This document shows, piece after piece, positions 1 to 9,230 of a stretch of DNA of 64,000 nt; position 1 is the stretch's first letter, and every line of letters begins with the position of its first letter. Below the pieces are notes generated by a model, which worked only from the letters and a program-made list of their open reading frames with translations, was not told the origin of the DNA and searched no databases. A program made the position numbers and the translations under genes. The DNA comes from Lapidilactobacillus luobeiensis (GTDB taxonomy: Bacteria; Bacillota; Bacilli; Lactobacillales; Lactobacillaceae). The stretch covers positions 62,001 through 126,000 of the forward strand of contig NZ_BROC01000004.1 of assembly GCF_024345205.1 (NCBI RefSeq), written 5' to 3'.

Positions 1-490
1 AGGCCGGATCATCGGTGGTACAAACAACCTTGACCTTCGAATTCCTGATCAATGACCGCGGCTTGAAATCATCCGTTGCTAAGAGCGCGTTGGCCTTGCG
101 CCAAATCGCTGGCGCTGTCGCCGCGCTAAAAACATCATTGATGCCAAAGAAGCGCCGCAATTCCAAATGAGTCCACTCGTAAAGTGGGTTCCCAATTGAT
201 TTCTCGATCGTTTTGGCCCAAGCAATGAACTTCTCGTAATCATCACCATCTCCGGTGATCAGCTCTTCAGGAACACCATTGGCACGCATCAAGCGCCATT
301 TATAGTGATCGCCATAAGTGCCTTCATTCAGCCAGATCCGTGTGATGTTTTGGTAATTCTTATTCTGATAAATCTCCTCTGGATTTAAATGACAATGAAA
401 ATCAATGATCGGCATCTCTTCAGCATAATCATGAAACAATCGTTTTGCAGCCGTTGTTTCCAGTAAGAAATCACTATCTAAAAAACTCAT
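1..490 (-). CDS. uxaC: Uronate isomerase, N-terminal part (3' end off window)
   Basis: Glucuronate/galacturonate isomerase, interconverting D-glucuronate with D-fructuronate and D-galacturonate with D-tagaturonate in the cytoplasm. The reading frame starts at an ATG at 490 behind an AGGAGG site and runs off the left edge, giving about 163 residues. It shows the amidohydrolase metal motif DFHCHLNPE near residues 31-39 and the family's [17 protein letters not shown] stretch. The gene follows uxaE by 12 bases in the same direction, so it is the fourth gene of the uxuB-uxuA-uxaE-uxaC operon. The first two-fifths of the protein is visible, so whether the rest is intact is unknown. Confidence 0.93.
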   Translation of the reverse strand, partial: MSFLDSDFLLETTAAKRLFHDYAEEMPIIDFHCHLNPEEIYQNKNYQNITRIWLNEGTYGDHYKWRLMRANGVPEELITGDGDDYEKFIAWAKTIEKSIGNPLYEWTHLELRRFFGINDVFSAATAPAIWRKANALLATDDFKPRSLIRNSKVKVVCTTDDPA

Positions 491-502
491 CTCGAAACCT
501 CC

Positions 503-2059
503 TTATTTTTCACCGTACTTGGCTTTGACTTCAGCCTTCGACTTCGCCAAGCCTTGGAGCAGGTCAAGGTGTTCAGCAATATGCTTATTCAAACAAGCAT
601 CATATTCAGCCTGGTGTTCCCGTAATAATTTGAAGAAACGATCACGGTAAACATAATGATAACTCTTTTGAACATTGAGAATCGAGCCATACATCGTATG
701 CAAAACCTGCCGAGCATTATCATCTTCAAGGAGATCGGCAACATTGGCGATCGTAACTTGATCAGGTTTCGGTGAGTTTTCTTGAGTTGCATGGAAAACA
801 TAGAAGGACTTCACATCATCTAAATTCTCGAAGGCAAAGCGATAAAGTTCGATCATAAATTCAGGATCGACCTTAGCAACGACCCGTAAAGCTTCCAACC
901 AATTCGTCCCAGCTGTTTTAACGTGCCAACCGTGATCGTGGGAAACTGAGCCGATGATCGGATAGACAGAAAGTTTATCTGATCCAGAATGGATACTCAA
1001 GCGATACCCGAAATGTTCAGCGATGGCTTCGTGGACCCGATATTCCCGTTCGAAACGATCAAGGTCGCCAATATAATCGATTGCTTTTTGGAACTCGCCA
1101 TAGAATTTAGGCGCTAATGTCTCTGGTGTGATTTCTTTGGTCTTCAACTCGTTGGCAAAGAAATAATGGTTCTCAGGGGTAGTTGGGACAATTGTTTCAT
1201 CCATTGAGATTTCAAAGTCTAGGTTGTAAGGTACCACGAATTCGTGATAGATATATTCGGCGTAAAGGATCGCATCATTGAAGATCAGGACGGATTGTTC
1301 CAACTCTTTTTTACCAAAATGAACGGCCAGATCAGCACCAACAGCGAAAGTTTGGTTCAAATAAGTATCATTGAAATAAGCCCGCGTTTCAGCGTCCAGT
1401 TCATGATAAGCCGCATCCAACTCCGCCTCGGACAAGTCCGCGATCTCGTTATGGATCTTCTCAGTACAGTCCAACGTGATCATCGTACAGCCAGTCTTGA
1501 CTGCATAATCGACTTCGTAAGGATTCTTGACATGGTCGCCATCCGCGCCCCAGCCATCTTGGTACCCCTCTTCAAAGACGGCCCACGATGCTGACAATAG
1601 AACATCAGTTTCCGTGCGGTTCGTCAGCAGTAATTCTCGAATCGATTGTTGTGCTAAAACCGGAAAGATCCCCCGGCCCTTGAATAGGCGCAAATGTGCA
1701 TTAGAAGCCGAGCCTAAACGATCGCCTAAGCCAAACGTATACTTATAACCGTGACGAGAAGTTGGTTTGATCCAAGCAAAACGAGCGGCTAAGGCCTCAT
1801 TATTCAGCTCACTCAAGGGGCCGACGATCAAGGCTTTATCTTGATCGATCAGTTCGGTTGCGGCTTCAAAATCGCCGATCGAATGACGGTCTTCATAAAC
1901 CACCAATTCTTTCTCTAGACCTTCATGTAAGATGAAGTAAACATTCCGCCGGTCTACTTGGATCGAAGGCTGATACACTTGTGATTCACTTAATTGTGAA
2001 TAATCGCCTTGACTCGCTAAAATCTCTTTAACAACATTTAAAAGCTTTTCAAGTTCCAT
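503..2059 (-). CDS. uxaE: Tagaturonate 3-epimerase
   Basis: Epimerase predicted to convert D-tagaturonate to D-fructuronate, joining the galacturonate branch to the glucuronate branch in place of the UxaB/UxaA route. The 518 residues fit the UxaE family, with the conserved block KYTFGLGDRLG near residues 104-114, HFGKKEL near 247 and SIHSGSDKLSVYP near 355-367. ATG 2059 follows AAGGGAG at 8 bases. It lies between uxuA and uxaC, exactly where an epimerase is needed because no tagaturonate reductase or altronate dehydratase is present here. Family assignment rests on the remembered motif and on context, and is quite firm. Confidence 0.85.
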   Translation of the reverse strand: MELEKLLNVVKEILASQGDYSQLSESQVYQPSIQVDRRNVYFILHEGLEKELVVYEDRHSIGDFEAATELIDQDKALIVGPLSELNNEALAARFAWIKPTSRHGYKYTFGLGDRLGSASNAHLRLFKGRGIFPVLAQQSIRELLLTNRTETDVLLSASWAVFEEGYQDGWGADGDHVKNPYEVDYAVKTGCTMITLDCTEKIHNEIADLSEAELDAAYHELDAETRAYFNDTYLNQTFAVGADLAVHFGKKELEQSVLIFNDAILYAEYIYHEFVVPYNLDFEISMDETIVPTTPENHYFFANELKTKEITPETLAPKFYGEFQKAIDYIGDLDRFEREYRVHEAIAEHFGYRLSIHSGSDKLSVYPIIGSVSHDHGWHVKTAGTNWLEALRVVAKVDPEFMIELYRFAFENLDDVKSFYVFHATQENSPKPDQVTIANVADLLEDDNARQVLHTMYGSILNVQKSYHYVYRDRFFKLLREHQAEYDACLNKHIAEHLDLLQGLAKSKAEVKAKYGEK

Positions 2060-2185
2060 GACTGTAACTCCCTTTGACTGATTTCAATGATGTTTCAATG
2101 CAGATGTCAAATGTGCTTGCAACTCATCAATTGATTTTTGTGATTAGATCATTGCTTAAAAATCCCAGTGCGCTCGCGCCATTGA

Positions 2186-3268
2186 TCAGGCTTGATCGGC
2201 CTTTTCCAGCGCTTCCCACAAACCATTTAAATAGGTGATACCTAAGGCACGGTCATATAACCCATAACCAGGGCGACCATCCTCGCCCCAAATATTGCGA
2301 CCATGGTCTGGCCGAACATAACCAACAAAGTCAGTATCATGCAGGGCCTTCATGATCTCATACATATCAAGTGATCCTTCACTGGACAAGTGTGCCGCCT
2401 CATGGAAATCGCCATGTTCCATAAACTTGATATTCCGCAGGTGGATGAATGGCGCCCGATCCTTTTTAACGAATTCGCGAATGATCTCAGGAACATCATT
2501 TTGCGGATTCTCACCTAGGCTACCTGTACAAATCGTAAAACCATTGTAACGAGATTCATGCATCTCTTCGATTTTGACCATGTCGTCCCGGTTTTTATAG
2601 ATCCGTGGTAAACCGAATAAAGGACGTGGTGGATCATCGGGATGCATCGCCATCCGAACATCACATTCCTCACAGACCGGAATGATCGCGTCTAAGAAAT
2701 ACTTCAAATTCTCAGAAAGTTTGGCCTCGTCAACTTCGGCATAAGCCTTAAATAATCGTTGGATCGTGGCTAAACGTTCAGGTTCCCATCCAGGCAAAAC
2801 ATAGCCTTGAGAATTATTTTTAACACTATCAATGATCTCTTGAGGATCCGCCGCCAATTTGTCCGCTTCAAAGCAGAGGACGTTTGACCCATCTGCTAAT
2901 TGATAATGGAGATCTGTTCGCAACCAGTCAAAAATCGGCATAAAATTATAGCAAATGACCTTGATACCATATTCTGCGAGATTGCGGATCGTTGTTTTAT
3001 AATTCTCGATATAACGGTCACGTGTTGGTAGACCGATCTTGATATCATCATGGATATTGACTGACTCGATCACTTCCAACTTTAATCCCGCAGCTTCGAC
3101 CTCTGCTTTTAATGCGGCGATTTTTTCTTTAGGCCAAACTTCACCTACGGGTACATCGAACAACGCACCAACAACTTGACTTGTCCCAGGTATCTGTCGG
3201 ATCTGTTGTAGCTTGATCGGATCATCTTGCGCACCATACCAACGAAAACCCATTTTGATTTCTGCCAT
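2186..3268 (-). CDS. uxuA: Mannonate dehydratase
   Basis: Dehydrates D-mannonate to 2-keto-3-deoxygluconate (KDG), a cytoplasmic step of hexuronate catabolism. The 360-residue length is typical of UxuA. Conserved stretches are [13 protein letters not shown] at the N-terminus, [15 protein letters not shown] near 106-120, [16 protein letters not shown] near 206 (metal-binding His), [12 protein letters not shown] near 246 and [13 protein letters not shown] near 316. The uxuB stop codon directly abuts its ATG (TAAATG), with GGAGG of the site inside the end of uxuB, which suggests translational coupling. A 126-base gap to uxaE holds no obvious terminator. Confidence 0.96.
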   Translation of the reverse strand: MAEIKMGFRWYGAQDDPIKLQQIRQIPGTSQVVGALFDVPVGEVWPKEKIAALKAEVEAAGLKLEVIESVNIHDDIKIGLPTRDRYIENYKTTIRNLAEYGIKVICYNFMPIFDWLRTDLHYQLADGSNVLCFEADKLAADPQEIIDSVKNNSQGYVLPGWEPERLATIQRLFKAYAEVDEAKLSENLKYFLDAIIPVCEECDVRMAMHPDDPPRPLFGLPRIYKNRDDMVKIEEMHESRYNGFTICTGSLGENPQNDVPEIIREFVKKDRAPFIHLRNIKFMEHGDFHEAAHLSSEGSLDMYEIMKALHDTDFVGYVRPDHGRNIWGEDGRPGYGLYDRALGITYLNGLWEALEKADQA

Positions 3269-4888
3269 TTAACCTACCTCCACGACTTCTTTGATTGTTT
3301 GTTTGACCGCACCAGGTCCGGCGATCATTTTCTGAAAAAGTGATTCAACTGTCTCACCGAGACCGATCTGATAAAGATCATGACCAAAAATCTGTTGATT
3401 AGTCAAAATAGGCTGCAGAGCCTGATGGATCACCACCGGATCTGCTCCAAACCCCAGACCGACTAGCCCTTGTTGTAATTCCGCTAAAAGTGGATCACGA
3501 CTCGGCTCGAATGGTTGGCCCTGATCATCCAAAGCCAACAAATAACGACACCAACCGGCTAAAATCAGTGGGATTGCTTTCAATTGACTCAAGTCCGCTT
3601 TTTCCGCCAGATAATGACTCAAGGTCACACCATAACGAATCGCTAATTTCTGTGATGTATCACTAGCGATCCGCTGAGGCGTATCAGGGATATTCTTGTT
3701 GGGCAAGCGCTTAGTAATAACTTCATCAATAAACTTTCGTGGATCGATAATTTTAGGATCCTTGACCACGGGCAGATCTTCCTGATAACCCAATTGCTTG
3801 ATCAAAGCAACTAGATCTGGGTCAGTCATCTCTGCGGCGATCGATGTGTAACCCAATAATGAGCCAAAAATCGCTAAGGCAGTGTGTAAAGGATTCAAGC
3901 AAGCAGTCACTTTCATTTGGTCAGCGTCATTAACAGTCTCGCGATCAGTTAGGATCACGCCAGCTTCTTCTAATGGTGGCCGACCATTTGGAAATGCATC
4001 TTCGATAACCAAGTAATGCGTTTCCTCAGTATTGCCAAAAGGCGCGATATTGGTGTGTTTAGCCGTATGAATGATCGTTGTATCTTCAAAACCGGCTTTA
4101 GTAAGCTGAGCGGCAACATTTTCGGCAGGATTAGGAGTGATCCGGTCGATCATCGACCATGGAAAAGTGATTTTAGTAGGATCGTTCAGATAAGTCAGAA
4201 ACGCTTGCGGCGCTTGACCGTTTTTGACCCAACCAGTCGCGATCGTCAAAATACCATTTTGGAAACGCCGACCATTTTCAGAGAAATTATCGGTGCTGAC
4301 CAACGCTAATGGATAAGCGCCATGTTGGAAACGCGCCAGTAACAATCGCGCAATCGCGCCCATATTGGTGCTAGCCGAATCTGGACCTTCTTCGATATCC
4401 GTCTGCGCAGCAGCCGTCAGTGCACCATGAATATCAGTTAGTTGATATCCTTTCTCAGTGATCGACATTGTTACCATTTGAAGCGACGGCCGCTGGAAGA
4501 TTGCTTTGAGATCATCCCAGCCCTGGGGATCATCGCGGTTATAATAGATACTTTGCGCGACACTAGCAATCAAATTCATTTCATTTTGGGGTGCTTTCAT
4601 GATCACTTGTAACATTCGATTCGCATAAGGATGATACGCTTGCGTGATCACCCCATCGTCGTAAGTTTCTGCGACAATGATCCCTGAGGTCAACGCTCCC
4701 TTATTTAATAGATCTTGAGCGATTTTGGCATGGAAACAGCGGAAAAGATTACCGCCGCCAAAATGGACCCAAATAGGATCAGCATCAGTCTGCTCGACCA
4801 TTTTTTGCTGATCATATTGAGGCACATTGATCTTAGCTTGGGCAAATAATTCTGGTTGTTGCAAATAGTCATCCGTTAACTTGACCAT
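3269..4888 (-). CDS. uxuB: Fructuronate reductase (mannitol dehydrogenase family)
   Basis: NADH-dependent reduction of D-fructuronate to D-mannonate. The N-terminal Rossmann part shows VHFGGGNLFRCFHAKIA, and the middle shows STDNFSENGRRF and MIDRITPNPAENV, typical of long-chain mannitol dehydrogenases. A longer frame opens at 4918, but ATG 4888 is preferred: GAGAGGAG lies 7 bases before it and the protein then begins MVKLTDDYL (539 residues). It is the first gene of the uxu operon, read from the promoter at 4952-4980 and divergent from the GntR regulator. Confidence 0.94.
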   Translation of the reverse strand: MVKLTDDYLQQPELFAQAKINVPQYDQQKMVEQTDADPIWVHFGGGNLFRCFHAKIAQDLLNKGALTSGIIVAETYDDGVITQAYHPYANRMLQVIMKAPQNEMNLIASVAQSIYYNRDDPQGWDDLKAIFQRPSLQMVTMSITEKGYQLTDIHGALTAAAQTDIEEGPDSASTNMGAIARLLLARFQHGAYPLALVSTDNFSENGRRFQNGILTIATGWVKNGQAPQAFLTYLNDPTKITFPWSMIDRITPNPAENVAAQLTKAGFEDTTIIHTAKHTNIAPFGNTEETHYLVIEDAFPNGRPPLEEAGVILTDRETVNDADQMKVTACLNPLHTALAIFGSLLGYTSIAAEMTDPDLVALIKQLGYQEDLPVVKDPKIIDPRKFIDEVITKRLPNKNIPDTPQRIASDTSQKLAIRYGVTLSHYLAEKADLSQLKAIPLILAGWCRYLLALDDQGQPFEPSRDPLLAELQQGLVGLGFGADPVVIHQALQPILTNQQIFGHDLYQIGLGETVESLFQKMIAGPGAVKQTIKEVVEVG

Positions 4889-4924
4889 TTTGTTGCTCCT
4901 CTCTTTATTAAACGCCATCTCTAA

Positions 4925-4939
4925 TATAGTAATATATCA
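4925..4939. promoter_or_regulatory. Repeated operator, copy 1 (uxu promoter)
   Basis: The 15-mer TATAGTAATATATCA occurs here and again at 5067-5081 in the same orientation, and nowhere else that I noticed in the window. This copy falls just downstream of the uxuB -10 box, where a bound repressor would block the operon. The divergent GntR/FadR-type protein is the natural candidate to bind it; that is inference. Confidence 0.6.
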
Positions 4940-4951
4940 GATTTCAACTTA

Positions 4952-4980
4952 AAAATACCATTGATTGTAATCGCTGTCAA
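4952..4980 (-). promoter_or_regulatory. uxuB operon promoter
   Basis: On the minus strand TTGACA (4980-4975), a 17-base spacer and TATTTT (4957-4952) form a near-consensus sigma-A promoter for uxuB-uxuA-uxaE-uxaC. Confidence 0.75.
4966..4979. promoter_or_regulatory. cre (CcpA) site
   Basis: TGTAATCGCTGTCA matches the cre consensus TGWAANCGNTNWCA at all 14 positions and overlaps the uxuB -35 box, so carbon catabolite repression of the uronate operon is likely. Confidence 0.8.
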
Positions 4981-5066
4981 TGGTTAATCAGCAAAGTTTC
5001 TTTTTTAGCTAATATACTAGACTTTTCTCATTAAATATCTTAATCTTGACTCATCTGTTAAAATAG

Positions 5067-5081
5067 TATAGTAATATATCA
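5067..5081. promoter_or_regulatory. Repeated operator, copy 2 (regulator promoter)
   Basis: Second copy of TATAGTAATATATCA, 25 bases before the start of the GntR gene and 16 bases after TTGACT (5046-5051). It overlaps the probable -10 box, so the regulator may repress itself. Confidence 0.6.
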
Positions 5082-5106
5082 ACTCTATGATTAAGGAAGT
5101 TGAACC

Positions 5107-5772
5107 ATGGTCGAAGTAATCAATTATCAGGATGAGGCTTACAGCGCGATCAAAAAGATGATCCTTTCGCTGGAGTTGCTCCCGGGCAGTAAAGTCAATA
5201 AGAACGATTTGGCCCAGACGCTAGATGTCGGCGTTACCCCATTACGTGAGGCGATCATTCGCCTACAACGCGAGGGACTTTTTGACGTGATCGCCCAACG
5301 CGGCACTTACGTTTCAAAAATCAATCTGGACGAGGTCTATCAAGCCCGTTTTGTCCGTGAGAACATTGAGAAATTAGTCTGCCAAGAAGCAGCGGCGCTA
5401 GCCTCACCTTCACAGTTGTTAGATTTAAAGAAGATCCTGCAATTACAGAAAGTCTATCTTCAGTCAAACGACTACGAAAACTTCTTTGCCCTTGATGAAG
5501 ATTTTCATCGTCTTTTCTACACCATTGCGCGGAAAGAATTTATTTGGCGCTGGCTACAGCCACTAAATCTACAATTTGATCGTTTCCGCTTCCTACGGTT
5601 AGAAGTAAAATCACTGAACTGGGACAAAATCATTGAGCAGCATACTCAAATCGTTCATTACACGGAACAAAACGATGCGCCAGCGCTAGAGGCGATCGTG
5701 ATCAAACATTTGCATATGGTGGATGAAGATACTCGGATCGTAACTGAAACTTTCCCTGACTATTTCAAATGA
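5107..5772 (+). CDS. GntR family (FadR/FCD) transcriptional regulator, UxuR-like
   Basis: 221 residues: an N-terminal winged helix-turn-helix (about 8-72, including LPGSKVNKNDLAQTLDVGV and PLREAIIRLQREGL) followed by an all-helical FCD ligand-binding domain with DEDFHRLFY near 137-145. FCD regulators usually bind acidic sugars, and this gene is divergent from the hexuronate operon, so it probably senses a uronate intermediate and binds the two TATAGTAATATATCA boxes. Start ATG 5107 has GGAAG 7 bases upstream. The effector cannot be read from the sequence. Confidence 0.88.
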   Translation: MVEVINYQDEAYSAIKKMILSLELLPGSKVNKNDLAQTLDVGVTPLREAIIRLQREGLFDVIAQRGTYVSKINLDEVYQARFVRENIEKLVCQEAAALASPSQLLDLKKILQLQKVYLQSNDYENFFALDEDFHRLFYTIARKEFIWRWLQPLNLQFDRFRFLRLEVKSLNWDKIIEQHTQIVHYTEQNDAPALEAIVIKHLHMVDEDTRIVTETFPDYFK

Positions 5773-5846
5773 CTCGATCTCTCTTGGGTTTCTCCAGTAA
5801 GGATCACGCTTAGTAAAACTCAAATTTTCTTTTAGGAAGTGCGCGC

Positions 5847-7091
5847 ATGACCAATAAAAGAATCAATGGTGAACCACTCAATATCCTGCACACGATCGAT
5901 CTAGAACAGCTTTACCCGATCATTCGTTGCCAACTAAAGTTAAGTCAGCCTCTTGACCAGCCCCGATTAGCGGCCGCGTTACAGACGATCGGTCAGGTCA
6001 TTCCCGAGATCTTCGCTGGTTATGATCTAACAACTAATCAATGGATCCTTGACGTGCTCGAACCGAAGCGAATACTTCACCAAGTCGATGCCGACCAGAA
6101 TATCGATGAATTGAAATTAGATCTGCAAGCCGGACCACAACTACATGTTTATCTACAACCCGCTGCGCCAGGCCAACGTGTCACTTTTGTGATCAGTCAT
6201 ATTTTGACTGACGGCGCCGGTTTTAAACAATTTCTCTATCTCCTCGCCAAAATCTACAACGAAGGTGCCGCAGTTATTGATTCAGTGGAGAATCACACTG
6301 ATATCGAGGGCATCAAGGCTTTACTGCAACAACGTCCACCGCAAACCCTGCGGCCCACTGATCATCCGCTGATTCCTTTGGCTTTGCCCCGTCTAGCTGA
6401 AATAGATCGACCACGGACACATTACGTTGGCGCCACACACCTCTCAAGTTTAGAAAGTTCACGGCTTTTGCATTGGGCCCATCAACAAAAGGTTACGATC
6501 AACGATGTCCTATTGGCGGTTTTCGGCCAATTGATGCAAAGCTACGCCGCCGTTCCTCAGATCACCTTGGCCTGTCCCACTGATATGCGTCAATTTCTAC
6601 CAGTAACGCTGCGCCAACAACTAAGGATCCAAAATTCAACGGCCCGTTATAATTTGACGCTTACCAACGAACCGACGCGACCGCTGACCCAAACGATCCA
6701 AGCGGTCCACCGCCAAATGACTGCACTTAAACAACAACAACAGTTCCTCCAATCGATCGAGCATTTGATCGATTTAGCAGAGACCGCAGAGATCAGCGAC
6801 TTACAAGCACTCACTCATCAAAATTATTCAGTGCGACCAGTGGGCTATACAAATCTGGGCATTATTGACGCAACTCGCTTACGCTTTGTCGACACCACCG
6901 TGACAAGTTGCCTACTCACTGGTTCTTTTCGGATCGCCCCCGCCTTTCAAGCCGCCTTTAGTAGTTTTTCAGGTCAGTTGATCATTGGCTTCAATATGAT
7001 CGGTACGCCAGCCGAAATCAAGTTTGGACAAACGATCTTAAGCCAATTACAACAAAATCTACAATTAGTCAGTCGTGCTAGTGAACTTTAA
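5847..7091 (+). CDS. Condensation/acyltransferase-superfamily protein
   Basis: 414 residues with HILTDG at 118-123, the HxxxDG catalytic motif of the chloramphenicol acetyltransferase-like/condensation superfamily (NRPS condensation domains, PapA-type and alcohol acyltransferases). The second half has TINDVLLAVFGQLM and a CPTDMR segment typical of the second lobe. No carrier-protein or adenylation domain adjoins it, so it is a stand-alone enzyme with unknown acyl donor and acceptor. AGGAAG precedes ATG 5847. It lies 74 bases after the GntR gene in the same direction and could be co-transcribed; nothing shows a link to uronate metabolism. Confidence 0.7.
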   Translation: MTNKRINGEPLNILHTIDLEQLYPIIRCQLKLSQPLDQPRLAAALQTIGQVIPEIFAGYDLTTNQWILDVLEPKRILHQVDADQNIDELKLDLQAGPQLHVYLQPAAPGQRVTFVISHILTDGAGFKQFLYLLAKIYNEGAAVIDSVENHTDIEGIKALLQQRPPQTLRPTDHPLIPLALPRLAEIDRPRTHYVGATHLSSLESSRLLHWAHQQKVTINDVLLAVFGQLMQSYAAVPQITLACPTDMRQFLPVTLRQQLRIQNSTARYNLTLTNEPTRPLTQTIQAVHRQMTALKQQQQFLQSIEHLIDLAETAEISDLQALTHQNYSVRPVGYTNLGIIDATRLRFVDTTVTSCLLTGSFRIAPAFQAAFSSFSGQLIIGFNMIGTPAEIKFGQTILSQLQQNLQLVSRASEL

Positions 7092-7214
7092 CCAGAGTGC
7101 GAACCGACCCGGGTAGTGCTTGAGCACTAGCCTAGTAACTGTTTTGGGAGCCAGTTTTAGCTCCCAGAACAGTTACGTAGCTAAGCTGAAAGCACTGGGT
7201 CGGTGAGCACGTTT
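7092..7214. repeat. Palindromic repeat element, copy 1
   Basis: About 120 bp forming one long imperfect hairpin. The outer arms ACCGACCC and GGGTCGGT pair, then TGCTT with AAGCA, and the inner arms AACTGTTTTGGGAGC and GCTCCCAGAACAGTT pair around a 7-base loop. Copy 2 follows immediately and an inverted copy lies at 39331-39452. Arms differ between copies but stay complementary. A 68-codon frame crossing both copies is a by-product of the dyads. Confidence 0.85.
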
Positions 7215-7218
7215 CAGG

Positions 7219-7341
7219 CCAGAGTGCGGAGCGAGCCGGTTTGCTTGTGAGCATTAACCTAACAATTGTTTTGGGAGCGCATCTTGCTCCCGGAATAATT
7301 GTGTAGTTAAGCACAACAAGCAGGCTCACGCAGCACATTTA
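7219..7341. repeat. Palindromic repeat element, copy 2
   Basis: Tandem, diverged copy of the preceding element, starting with the same CCAGAGTGCG. Its arms are GAGCC/GGCTC and TTTTGGGAGC/GCTCCCGGAA, so substitutions on one side are matched on the other. It sits between the convergent ends of the acyltransferase-like gene and kdgK. Confidence 0.82.
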
Positions 7342-7376
7342 AAAAGAGCAATCACAAAAAACGTGATTGCTCTTTT
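7342..7376. terminator. Bidirectional terminator between acyltransferase-like gene and kdgK
   Basis: AAAAGAGCAATCAC, a 7-base loop and GTGATTGCTCTTTT form a perfect 14-bp stem with A-run and T-run flanks, serving both convergent genes. Confidence 0.9.
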
Positions 7377-7427
7377 ATAATCAAGCCTTTTTGGCTGTCA
7401 GTTCTAGTCGACCTAGATAAAACGAGA

Positions 7428-8453
7428 TCAGCGGCTAACACTCGAACCTGCGTCTTGACCCATGATCGCACGGATCTCAGCATCCGAAACCAAGTTCAGA
7501 TCACCACTGATCGTCAGTTTCAACACACTAGCCGCGATCGCGTAGTTCAACATCGCCTGATCATCAAAATCATGCAAGATCCCGTGGATCAAACCGGCTG
7601 CAAACGCGTCACCTGATGCAACACCTTCCATCACATGCATGTGATAAATCGGCGCTTCATAAAATTGACCGTTGCGTAACATCAACCCTGTCCATAGACT
7701 ATCTTCGACCGAGTAGATATTCCGTAACACGCTGGCAACTGTGTGACAATTAGGAAAGCGCTTGGTGACTTCACGCATCCCCGCTTCAAAACTCGCTTTC
7801 TGGTCGATTCCACGACTCATGTCGCCATCAAAAGCTTTAATGCCTAAAGTAGCTTCAAAATCTTCATCATTGGCGATACAAACATTGACATATTGCATCA
7901 GCTCAGTCATCACCGCTTGTGCCTTGGTCGGTGACCACATTTTGCCGCGATAGTTCATATCGGCGACAACCGTGATCTGATGTGCTTGGCAATACTGACA
8001 AGCGGACAAGACCGCCTGTTGTAACTCCGCAGAAATCGCTGGGGTGATCCCAGAAAAATAGAAATAATCAACATCTTTTAAAAGCTCGGACCAATCCAAT
8101 TCCTGTGCCTGGATCGTCGCAAAAGAACTTCCTGCCCGATCATAAACAACATTGGTATTGCGAACACTTGCGCCTTTTTCAAAAAAGTAAATGCCTAAAC
8201 GAGGCCCACCACGCAAGATTTTATTGGTTGCCACGCCGTAGCGACGCAATGTTCCCAAGGCAGCCTCGCCTAAAAGATTCTCCGGGAACTTCGTCAGAAA
8301 TGCCGCATCGTCACCTAACAATGACAGCGAGACCGCCACGTTAGCTTCAGAACCACCATAATTGGCTTGAAATTGATTGGTTTGGAGAATACGATCATTG
8401 GCCATGGGTTTTAGCCGCAACATCATTTCACCGAAAGTCAGTACTTTTCCCAT
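7428..8453 (-). CDS. kdgK: 2-keto-3-deoxygluconate kinase (PfkB family)
   Basis: Phosphorylates KDG to KDPG. The protein (341 residues from the chosen start) shows the PfkB glycine-rich entry NYGGSEANVAVSLSLLG near 31-47 and the C-terminal signature GVASGDAFAAGLIHG, in which the last Asp is the catalytic base. The frame extends to 8492, but ATG 8453 is preferred because GAAAGGAAAG lies 7 bases before it and the product then opens MGKVLTFGEMMLRL. It is the last gene of the kduI-kduD-kdgA-kdgK operon and ends at the terminator at 7342-7376. Confidence 0.93.
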   Translation of the reverse strand: MGKVLTFGEMMLRLKPMANDRILQTNQFQANYGGSEANVAVSLSLLGDDAAFLTKFPENLLGEAALGTLRRYGVATNKILRGGPRLGIYFFEKGASVRNTNVVYDRAGSSFATIQAQELDWSELLKDVDYFYFSGITPAISAELQQAVLSACQYCQAHQITVVADMNYRGKMWSPTKAQAVMTELMQYVNVCIANDEDFEATLGIKAFDGDMSRGIDQKASFEAGMREVTKRFPNCHTVASVLRNIYSVEDSLWTGLMLRNGQFYEAPIYHMHVMEGVASGDAFAAGLIHGILHDFDDQAMLNYAIAASVLKLTISGDLNLVSDAEIRAIMGQDAGSSVSR

Positions 8454-8568
8454 CAACAGCTTTCCTTTCAAAAGACTGCGGCCCATGTCCATGCTGGCAG
8501 TCCTATTAGTCTAATCGACTATCAGTCAGAAAATTTCGATCTACACCGAAAAGCGGTGCTTGTGTGGC

Positions 8569-9213
8569 TTATTTTGCGCGCCATGCCTGATATTTAGCCG
8601 TGAACTTAGCTGCATTGCTTTGGATCGTCGTCAGATCAGTTTGATCATTCCCAACTAAACTGCCACCAACACCAACAGCAAAGACGCCAGCGTCAAACCA
8701 ATCAGTCAGGTTGTCCAAGCTGACCCCACCAGTCGTCATAAAGTCAGTGTCTGGGAATGGACCGTGGAAATCCTTGACAACGGCTGGGCCAACTAGGCCG
8801 GCTGGGAAGACTTTGATCAAGTCAGACCCGAAAGTCTTGGCATGATAAACTTCTGTTGGTGTAAAGCAACCAGGAACATAGTTGATCCCACTTGCATTAC
8901 ATACTGCTGCAACCGATTCACTAAAAGTCGCGCTAACGATAAAACTAGCGCCAGCTTTGATGGCTTCATGAGCATCATAATCACTTAAAACTGTGCCCGC
9001 CCCGATCAAAACATCAGGACGATCCGCATATTCTTCAACTAATTTAGCGATCGCCTGACCCGCATTCGGCACCGTAAAGGTCAATTCGATCCCCTTAACG
9101 CCACCAGCCACACACGCTTCCGCGACCTCAACACTACGTTCAACTGTGCTTGCCCGAATAACGGCAACGATCCCGCTTTCGCCAAGTTGTTTTAAAATTG
9201 CACCTTTTGTCAT
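8569..9213 (-). CDS. kdgA: KDPG/KHG aldolase
   Basis: Class I aldolase cleaving 2-keto-3-deoxy-6-phosphogluconate to pyruvate and glyceraldehyde-3-phosphate. The 214-residue length is typical. Catalytic residues are visible: Arg20 (AVIR), Glu43 (GIELTF) and the Schiff-base Lys134 in DLIKVFPA, plus the phosphate-binding TTGGVSLDN loop. ATG 9213 follows AAGGGAG. It is 17 bases downstream of kduD and upstream of kdgK, the usual order in uronate operons. The 115-base gap to kdgK holds no clear terminator. Confidence 0.95.
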   Translation of the reverse strand: MTKGAILKQLGESGIVAVIRASTVERSVEVAEACVAGGVKGIELTFTVPNAGQAIAKLVEEYADRPDVLIGAGTVLSDYDAHEAIKAGASFIVSATFSESVAAVCNASGINYVPGCFTPTEVYHAKTFGSDLIKVFPAGLVGPAVVKDFHGPFPDTDFMTTGGVSLDNLTDWFDAGVFAVGVGGSLVGNDQTDLTTIQSNAAKFTAKYQAWRAK

Positions 9214-9230
9214 AATTTGATCTCCCTTGA

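Noticed and set aside
7132-7338. 68-codon minus-strand frame
   Set aside because: Lies wholly within the two tandem palindromic repeats; Cys/Leu-rich product without a start site.
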